NCBI GenBank assembly: GCA_019752835.1
Contig: JAIELR010000184.1
Location: 1 to 19,970 of the forward strand
DNA length: 19,970 nt
Direction of reading: 5' to 3'
Origin: Gammaproteobacteria bacterium
Lineage (GTDB): Bacteria > Pseudomonadota > Gammaproteobacteria > UBA1113
The notes below the pieces were generated by a model. The model saw only the letters and a list, made by a program, of their open reading frames with translations, had not been told where the DNA came from and searched no databases. Position 1 is the first letter of the stretch, and the number at the start of each line of letters is the position of its first letter. The position numbers and the translations under genes were made by a program. Shown piece by piece: positions 15,456-19,970 of this stretch.

Positions 15456-16258
15456 GACTGGGCCTCCAACAAATCAAGCGCATAATCCGGTGCTGGATAA
15501 TGAAAGGGAACCACACCATCGGCCAAACCATGCATAAATTGATCCACATAAGGGCTTGAGCTGCGCTCTAGTTCAAGCGGTGTGCCTTGTCCCACCACTG
15601 AGCCGCCAGCTAAAAGATATATATAATCGGCAATACTCGCTGTTTCAGGCACATCATGCGAAACAATAATACTGGTCATGCCAAGGGCATTGTGTAGGCG
15701 TTTAATCAATCGAACCAGCACGCCCATCGAGATAGGGTCTTGCCCGGTGAAGGGTTCATCGTACATAATCAATTGGGGATCCAGCGCTAACGACCGTGCC
15801 AAGGCAACACGCCTGGCCATTCCCCCTGAAAGTTGCGCGGTTCCCAGGTCTCGAGCACCTCGCAAACCTACTGCATTCAATTTCATTAACACCAACTGGC
15901 GTATCATGGACTCATTCAGTTGAGTGTGGGCGCGCAGCGGAAACGCAACATTTTCATAGACATTTAAATCGCTGAGTAACGCGCCACTCTGAAATAGTAA
16001 GCTCATATCTCGGCGTACTTTGTAGAGATCGCGTCGGCTTAGTTGGTTGATAATGTGTTCATTCACTTGAATATGCCCACTGGACGGTTTAAGCTGGCCA
16101 CCAATGAGTTGGAGTAGGGTGGTTTTGCCCGTGCCGCTTGGTCCCATGACGGCGGTAATTTTGCCGCGAGGGATATCCAGCGAAATATTATCAAAAATGA
16201 GGCGATCGCCTCTCGAAAAAGATAAATTTCGCACTTTAACAACGATATCATTGCTCAT
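15452..16258 (-). CDS. mlaF: ABC transporter ATPase MlaF
   Basis: ATP-binding subunit of the Mla phospholipid transporter, cytoplasmic, 268 aa from the ATG at 16258, matching E. coli MlaF length. GGGA about 10 bases upstream supports this start over the longer frame from 16306. Walker [10 protein letters not shown] (39-47), ABC signature LSGGM (143-147), Walker B LIMYDE (163-168) and the switch His-201 are all present. It is the first gene of the minus-strand run mlaFEDCB-ibaG-murA, with one- to four-base overlaps or tiny gaps throughout the mla part, so one transcript is likely. Confidence 0.95.
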   Translation of the reverse strand: MSNDIVVKVRNLSFSRGDRLIFDNISLDIPRGKITAVMGPSGTGKTTLLQLIGGQLKPSSGHIQVNEHIINQLSRRDLYKVRRDMSLLFQSGALLSDLNVYENVAFPLRAHTQLNESMIRQLVLMKLNAVGLRGARDLGTAQLSGGMARRVALARSLALDPQLIMYDEPFTGQDPISMGVLVRLIKRLHNALGMTSIIVSHDVPETASIADYIYLLAGGSVVGQGTPLELERSSSPYVDQFMHGLADGVVPFHYPAPDYALDLLEAQS

Positions 16259-16279
16259 GGTGAGATATTCCCTTAAACT

Positions 16280-16288
16280 CTTATACCA
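16280..16288 (-). promoter_or_regulatory. extended -10 promoter of the mla operon
   Basis: On the minus strand TGGTATAAG gives an extended -10 box (TG-N-TATAAG, 16288-16280), with only weak -35 candidates. Transcription would start near 16273, about 15 bases before the mlaF ATG, in a 102-base spacer shared with the divergent kdsD gene. For kdsD I found only a weak plus-strand candidate (TTGAAT at 16296-16301, TAAATG at 16321-16326, with a 19-base spacer). Confidence 0.4.
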
Positions 16289-16360
16289 CTCATACTTGAA
16301 TGGCATGAATATGGCAAGAGTAAATGCTGGCCACGCAGTAAATAAATTTTAAAATTCAGA

Positions 16361-17359
16361 ATGACGAAAAAAATGAATCTATCAGACGACAACATTAACA
16401 GATTTTGCCGCTTAGGCAAAGAAGTGATTCGCATTGAGGCTGAAGCTGTTAGCGCTTTGTCCGAACGAATCGACAAAACATTCGCCCATGCTTGTGATTA
16501 TTTGCTCAAATGTGAAGGGCGCATTGTTGTTTTGGGCATGGGAAAATCCGGCCATATAGGCAGCAAAATTGCTGCAACGCTTGCAAGTACAGGCAGCCCT
16601 GCTTTTTTTGTTCATCCAGGCGAAGCTAGCCATGGCGATTTAGGCATGATTACGGCTCATGATGTTGTGTTAGCACTCTCCTATTCGGGCGAAACGAAAG
16701 AGGTTTTATTTATTTTACCCTTGATTAAGCGTTTAGGCATTCCATTGGTCACCATCACTGGAAATCCGCAATCAACCATTGCGCTGGCAGCGAATGTCAA
16801 CTTGAATGCAAGTGTTAAGCAAGAGGCGTGTCCTTTAGGATTGGCGCCTACCAGCAGCACTACTGCAACACTGGCAATGGGTGATGCCCTGGCGATTGCA
16901 TTACTGCAAGCGCGTGGATTCACTGCCGAAGATTTTGCGTTGGCCCATCCAGGCGGAAGCTTGGGTAAGCGTCTTTTGTTGCATGTTGGGGATGTGATGC
17001 ATGTTGGGGAGGCGGTCCCCAAGGTTTCTTCAGATGTAACAATTAGCGAGGCGTTGGTTGAGATTACCCGTAAACGTTTTGGGATGACCACCGTCGTGAA
17101 TGATAAAAATGAATTACTGGGTATTTACACAGATGGCGATTTGCGGCGTACACTTGATAACCAGTTAAATCTTCACAAAACATGCATTGATAAGGTCATG
17201 ACCAAAATGCCCAAGACGATTACAGCGAATTTATTGGCGGCAGAAGGACTGCGAATGATGCAGATTTTTAAAATTACGTCTCTCGTGGTGGTTGAGGGAG
17301 ATATGGCTGTCATAGGGATTGTTCATTTACATGATTTATTACACGCGGGAGTTATTTAA
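16361..17359 (+). CDS. kdsD: D-arabinose 5-phosphate isomerase
   Basis: Cytoplasmic enzyme converting ribulose 5-phosphate to arabinose 5-phosphate, the first step of Kdo synthesis for LPS. 332 aa, close to the 328 of E. coli. The SIS domain (about 40-190) has VVLGMGKSGHIGSKIAATLASTG, FVHPGEASHGDLGM with His-91, SYSGET (107-112) and AHPGGSLGKRLL with His-195. Two CBS domains follow: VGDVMHVG...YTDGDLRR (209-266) and IDKVMTKMPKTI...HLHDLLHAG (272-332). No strong ribosome binding site precedes the ATG at 16361; the in-frame ATG four codons on is an alternative. It heads kdsD-kdsC-lptC-lptA-lptB. Confidence 0.96.
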   Translation: MTKKMNLSDDNINRFCRLGKEVIRIEAEAVSALSERIDKTFAHACDYLLKCEGRIVVLGMGKSGHIGSKIAATLASTGSPAFFVHPGEASHGDLGMITAHDVVLALSYSGETKEVLFILPLIKRLGIPLVTITGNPQSTIALAANVNLNASVKQEACPLGLAPTSSTTATLAMGDALAIALLQARGFTAEDFALAHPGGSLGKRLLLHVGDVMHVGEAVPKVSSDVTISEALVEITRKRFGMTTVVNDKNELLGIYTDGDLRRTLDNQLNLHKTCIDKVMTKMPKTITANLLAAEGLRMMQIFKITSLVVVEGDMAVIGIVHLHDLLHAGVI

Positions 17360-17892
17360 TGAATATGAATGAGTTGCGCACTAAAGCACGCGCCATTCAA
17401 TTGCTTATCCTTGATGTTGACGGTGTTATGACAGATGGCGGCATTATTGTCACTGACAAGGCAGAGGAAATTAAGGGTTTTCATGTTCAAGATGGTCTAG
17501 GGATACAGTTTTTGCTTGAAAGTGGCTTTCAGGTTGCGGTTATTACCGGGCGAAATTCACCCTTGGTTGCGGCACGCATTGAACAACTGAAAATTCCCCA
17601 TTTGTATCAAGGTCAAATCAATAAGGTGGCTGCTTATGAAGATCTTTTGAATAAGCTCAATCTTACACCCGCTCAAACGGCGCACGTGGGTGATGATTTG
17701 CCCGATATTCCTCTGTTTAGACGTGTAGGTCTTGCCGTTGCAGTAGCAAATGCTGTTCCTTTGGTTAAGGAGTATGCGGATTGGACAACACAAGCAAGCG
17801 GGGGGCGTGGCGCTGTTCGTGAAATATGTGATTTTATTCTTGATACCCACAATAAGTTAGCCGCTATTGAAAAAAGGTTTACGGAGGAATGA
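17359..17892 (+). CDS. kdsC: 3-deoxy-D-manno-octulosonate 8-phosphate phosphatase
   Basis: HAD-superfamily phosphatase of 177 aa that removes phosphate from Kdo 8-phosphate to give Kdo. The first HAD motif LLILDVDGVMTDG holds the nucleophile Asp-19 and the acid Asp-21. Motif 2 is ITGRNS (62-67), the conserved Lys is at 89, and motif 4 is GDDLPDIPLF (111-120). C-terminal GGRGAVREICDFIL is the typical tail that closes the active site of the neighbouring subunit. The cap is minimal, as in this C0 subfamily, which works as a tetramer. Its ATG overlaps the kdsD stop (TAATG). Confidence 0.96.
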   Translation: MNMNELRTKARAIQLLILDVDGVMTDGGIIVTDKAEEIKGFHVQDGLGIQFLLESGFQVAVITGRNSPLVAARIEQLKIPHLYQGQINKVAAYEDLLNKLNLTPAQTAHVGDDLPDIPLFRRVGLAVAVANAVPLVKEYADWTTQASGGRGAVREICDFILDTHNKLAAIEKRFTEE

Positions 17893-18476
17893 CACGTTAT
17901 TCGCTAAGTACGGGGCAGATTTTTCTTCTGATAGGGCTCGGCATTCTTGTGGGTTACACGGCGTGGTTATGGAAAGAAACAGAAAAAAGTAACCTTGTGC
18001 CTACTGTCGATAATCGGCATCCCGATTTTTATGCGTTAAATGTAACGGCCACTGAAACGAGCACAACAGGGATGTTGAAAGACAAATTTATGTCACCTAA
18101 AGTTGTTCATTATGCCCTTAATAATACGGCTTTTTATGACTCGCCACACATTATATCTTATCCTGAAGATGGTAAGTCACCGTGGGACATCACCGCTAAT
18201 TATGGTCGTTCTATTAATGGTACTGAAAAAATTATTTTATGGGATAATGTGAATATACACGAGCCTACGGGCATCAAAAATAATGATACACTCATTACAA
18301 CTTCTTGGTTAATAGTGTATCCAAAACAAAGTTATGCAGAGTCAAATAAGCCCGTTACGCTTGTTGAACCTGATCTGACTGCGAACTCTGTTGGCGTGCG
18401 TGTTTTTTTCAAGGAAAAACGAATTGAGCTCTTGAATCAGGCGAGTGGGGTTTATACGCAACCACAAACAAATTGA
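17889..18476 (+). CDS. lptC: LPS export protein LptC
   Basis: Bitopic inner-membrane protein that receives LPS from LptB2FG and passes it to LptA. 195 aa. A single membrane helix spans about 9-27 (GQIFLLIGLGILVGYTAWLW), followed by the periplasmic beta-jellyroll: DFYALNVTATETSTTGMLKDKFMSPKVVHYALNNTAFYDSPHI, with YPEDGKSPWDITANYGRSINGTEKIILWDNVNI typical of the family. The C-terminal strands show NSVGVRVFFKEKRIELLNQASGVY. GGAGGA lies in the end of kdsC and the ATG overlaps its stop. The protein diverges a lot between species, so the call depends on fold pattern plus position. Confidence 0.93.
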   Translation: MTRYSLSTGQIFLLIGLGILVGYTAWLWKETEKSNLVPTVDNRHPDFYALNVTATETSTTGMLKDKFMSPKVVHYALNNTAFYDSPHIISYPEDGKSPWDITANYGRSINGTEKIILWDNVNIHEPTGIKNNDTLITTSWLIVYPKQSYAESNKPVTLVEPDLTANSVGVRVFFKEKRIELLNQASGVYTQPQTN

Positions 18477-18511
18477 TTAAAAATCTTTTGCGGCAAAAAG
18501 GTATGAAAATA

Positions 18512-19060
18512 ATGTTAAAAAAATTTAAAAGACCGTTGCTACTTGCTCTTATTTGCTTGCTGCCACTGTTTGCCCTCGCCGAATTACCGAGCGATAAAAC
18601 CGCCAAATTGTATATTGTGTCAGACAATGCTCAGTTAAATAAAGCAACAGGTATTTCAGTGTTTTCAGGAAATGTTAAAGTCGATCATGGTTCAACTCAT
18701 GTGACTGCCGATAAATTGACAACCTATAGTGATAAAAATAATCAAGTGATCAAAGCCATCGCTGAAGGTGCCAATGGAAATTTCGCGACTTATCAAACGA
18801 TGACTGATCCGAAGAAGCCACCGTTAAATGCAAAGGCATTGATTATCCAATATTTTCCGCAACAACATTATGTTATTTTAATCGGCCAAGCAGTTGTTAC
18901 GCAGGGGCCTGATTCGATTACCGGACCGCAACTAGAGTATGATCTAAAAAATCAAATTTTGATTACAAAAAACAATGGTAGTATGGGATCAGGACGAACA
19001 AAAATCGTGATACAGCCCAACGATGTGGAGCAGAGCAGTGGCAACCTTATCAGCAAATAA
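18512..19060 (+). CDS. lptA: LPS transport periplasmic protein LptA
   Basis: Periplasmic bridge protein whose OstA-type beta-jellyroll units polymerise to carry LPS across the periplasm. 182 aa from the ATG at 18512 (E. coli LptA has 185). The AAAAGG ribosome binding site is 10 bases upstream. A TTG at 18473 overlapping the lptC stop and an ATG at 18503 are alternatives. A signal peptide lies at 1-23 (KKFKRP, a hydrophobic core, ALA before Glu). The OstA repeat core has [40 protein letters not shown] and the later [24 protein letters not shown]. The last 23 bases overlap lptB. Confidence 0.93.
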   Translation: MLKKFKRPLLLALICLLPLFALAELPSDKTAKLYIVSDNAQLNKATGISVFSGNVKVDHGSTHVTADKLTTYSDKNNQVIKAIAEGANGNFATYQTMTDPKKPPLNAKALIIQYFPQQHYVILIGQAVVTQGPDSITGPQLEYDLKNQILITKNNGSMGSGRTKIVIQPNDVEQSSGNLISK

Positions 19061-19763
19061 TTTATCAAAATCCTATAAAGGCAGACAAGTTGTCAAGAAT
19101 GTCTCGGTGACTATTTCCAGCGGCGAAATTGTTGGATTACTCGGCCCTAATGGTGCAGGTAAAACCACAAGTTTCTATATGATAGTAGGGTTGGTCGCCA
19201 ATGAAGGCGGCAATATTATTTTAGACGATGAAGATATTACGAACCTTCCCATGCACAAACGAGCGCGGCGAGGGATCGGTTATTTGCCACAAGAAGCCTC
19301 TGTTTTTCGCAAACTGTCGGTCGCAGATAATATTATGGCCATTTTACAATTGCGTAAAGCCTTAACAAAAGCACAGCGACTTAAAATACTTGATGATTTG
19401 CTCGAAGAATTTCATATTAGCCATCTGCGCGATAATTTAGGCATTAGTTTATCCGGCGGTGAGCGACGACGATTAGAGATTGCGCGAGCATTAGCCGCAG
19501 AGCCTAAATTTATCTTGCTCGATGAACCCTTTGCCGGTGTGGATCCGATTTCGGTTATCGATATCAAACGCATTATTAGTCATTTACGTGACCGAGGTAT
19601 AGGCGTACTCATTACCGATCATAATGTGCGTGAAACCTTGGATATTTGTGAACGTGCGTATATCGTGAATGCGGGCAGCCTCATTTGCAATGGTAGCCCC
19701 GAGGACATTTTGAAGAATAAACAGGTAAGGGAAGTGTATTTAGGTGAGGATTTTGCTTTATAG
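19038..19763 (+). CDS. lptB: LPS export ABC transporter ATPase LptB
   Basis: ATPase that drives LPS extraction by LptB2FG at the inner membrane. Starting at GTG 19038 gives [16 protein letters not shown]..., which aligns residue for residue with the E. coli LptB start and yields exactly 241 aa. GGAG lies 8 bases upstream. A frame from ATG 19023 adds five residues without support. Walker [10 protein letters not shown] (36-44), Q-loop Gln-85, signature LSGGE (138-142), Walker B FILLDE (158-163) and switch His-195 are all present. The usual next genes (hpf or rpoN) do not follow; a repeat element begins one base after the stop codon. Confidence 0.97.
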   Translation: MATLSANNLSKSYKGRQVVKNVSVTISSGEIVGLLGPNGAGKTTSFYMIVGLVANEGGNIILDDEDITNLPMHKRARRGIGYLPQEASVFRKLSVADNIMAILQLRKALTKAQRLKILDDLLEEFHISHLRDNLGISLSGGERRRLEIARALAAEPKFILLDEPFAGVDPISVIDIKRIISHLRDRGIGVLITDHNVRETLDICERAYIVNAGSLICNGSPEDILKNKQVREVYLGEDFAL

Positions 19764-19764
19764 G

Positions 19765-19968
19765 ATATACTCTGCGTACTTCAATTTTGACTCGGGCCAT
19801 CCATGGCCCTCACCCCTTCGGGGCGGCTTGCAGCCGTCAAAATTGGCTTTCCTGCCAATTTTTCGGCGTTGTTGCTTTTGACGACTCACCATCGTCATGT
19901 ATTTCTATATACACTCCTCGGTTCGCGTCAAAAGCGCCTAGCCGAAAATCGAATTACTTTGAGTATAT
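19765..19968. mobile_element. MITE-like hairpin-rich element with imperfect terminal inverted repeats
   Basis: The left end ATATACTC-TGC-GTACTTCAATTTT (19765-19788) and the right end, read on the minus strand, ATATACTC-AAA-GTAATTCGATTTT (19968-19945), match at 19 of 24 positions. The inside is a series of hairpins: GGGCCAT/ATGGCCC (19794-19809), CCCC/GGGG (19813-19823), AAAATTGGC/GCCAATTTT (19839-19862), TGACGA/TCGTCA (19879-19897), and the longer-range GCTTTTGACG/CGTCAAAAGC (19874-19883 with 19926-19935). There is no coding frame. The third hairpin followed by T residues could end the lptB transcript. I infer a small non-autonomous element or dispersed repeat. The right end lies at the window edge, so the boundary is not certain. 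Confidence 0.6.
19839..19863 (+). terminator. possible intrinsic terminator of the kds-lpt operon
   Basis: A perfect 9-bp stem, AAAATTGGC (19839-19847) with GCCAATTTT (19854-19862), has a 6-base loop and ends in a T run (19859-19863). It lies 76 bases after the lptB stop codon, inside the repeat element. The symmetric A/T ends mean it could work in both directions. Confidence 0.45.
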
Positions 19969-19970
19969 AT

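Overview
The window looks like part of a Gram-negative gammaproteobacterial chromosome, most likely from the Legionella/Coxiella/Berkiella side of the class. That placement is an inference from three things: AT-rich DNA, two conserved outer-membrane gene blocks in the classical gammaproteobacterial order (mlaF-E-D-C-B-ibaG-murA back to back with kdsD-kdsC-lptC-lptA-lptB), and a DUF2232-like membrane protein gene between rpsR and rplI. No RNA genes, CRISPR arrays or complete insertion sequences were seen.

Layout. 1-464 is AT-rich DNA without a credible gene. 465-4481 holds an unknown 134-aa protein, an MltD-like lytic transglycosylase, a secreted double-BON protein, an NlpC/P60 cell-wall peptidase and an MFS transporter, packed as convergent and divergent pairs. 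4646-6777 is the ribosomal operon rpsF-rpsR-DUF2232-rplI, with a good sigma70-type promoter. A REP-like perfect palindrome follows at 6787-6823, then an unknown coiled-coil protein at 6921-7364.

7637-11726 is an accessory island and the most unusual part. Its outer edges carry a composite palindromic repeat (palindrome A, linker, palindrome B) in direct orientation at 7637-7780 and 11544-11671, with a further palindrome A at 11682-11726. Inside, two related Arch_ATPase (PF01637-like) genes face each other: a short one at 7813-8130 that seems to have lost its ATPase core, and a full-length one at 11526-10399. Between them, in the same operon as the full-length ATPase, lie a signal-peptide-like 77-aa ORF, an ABC-3C middle component (MC6-like) and a DUF2326 SMC/RecN-like ABC ATPase. 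No recognisable effector accompanies this predicted ABC three-component conflict system. The full-length ATPase gene is preceded by a perfect 26-bp palindrome that contains a TTTACA-N17-TACAAT promoter, which points to operator-type regulation.

11746-16258, on the minus strand, is mlaF-mlaE-mlaD-mlaC-mlaB-ibaG-murA. Together these encode the Mla phospholipid-transport system, a BolA-family protein and the first committed enzyme of peptidoglycan synthesis. 16361-19763, on the plus strand, is kdsD-kdsC-lptC-lptA-lptB: two steps of Kdo synthesis plus most of the LPS export bridge. Directly after the lptB stop codon, a roughly 204-bp hairpin-rich element with imperfect terminal inverted repeats (19765-19968) fills the end of the window.
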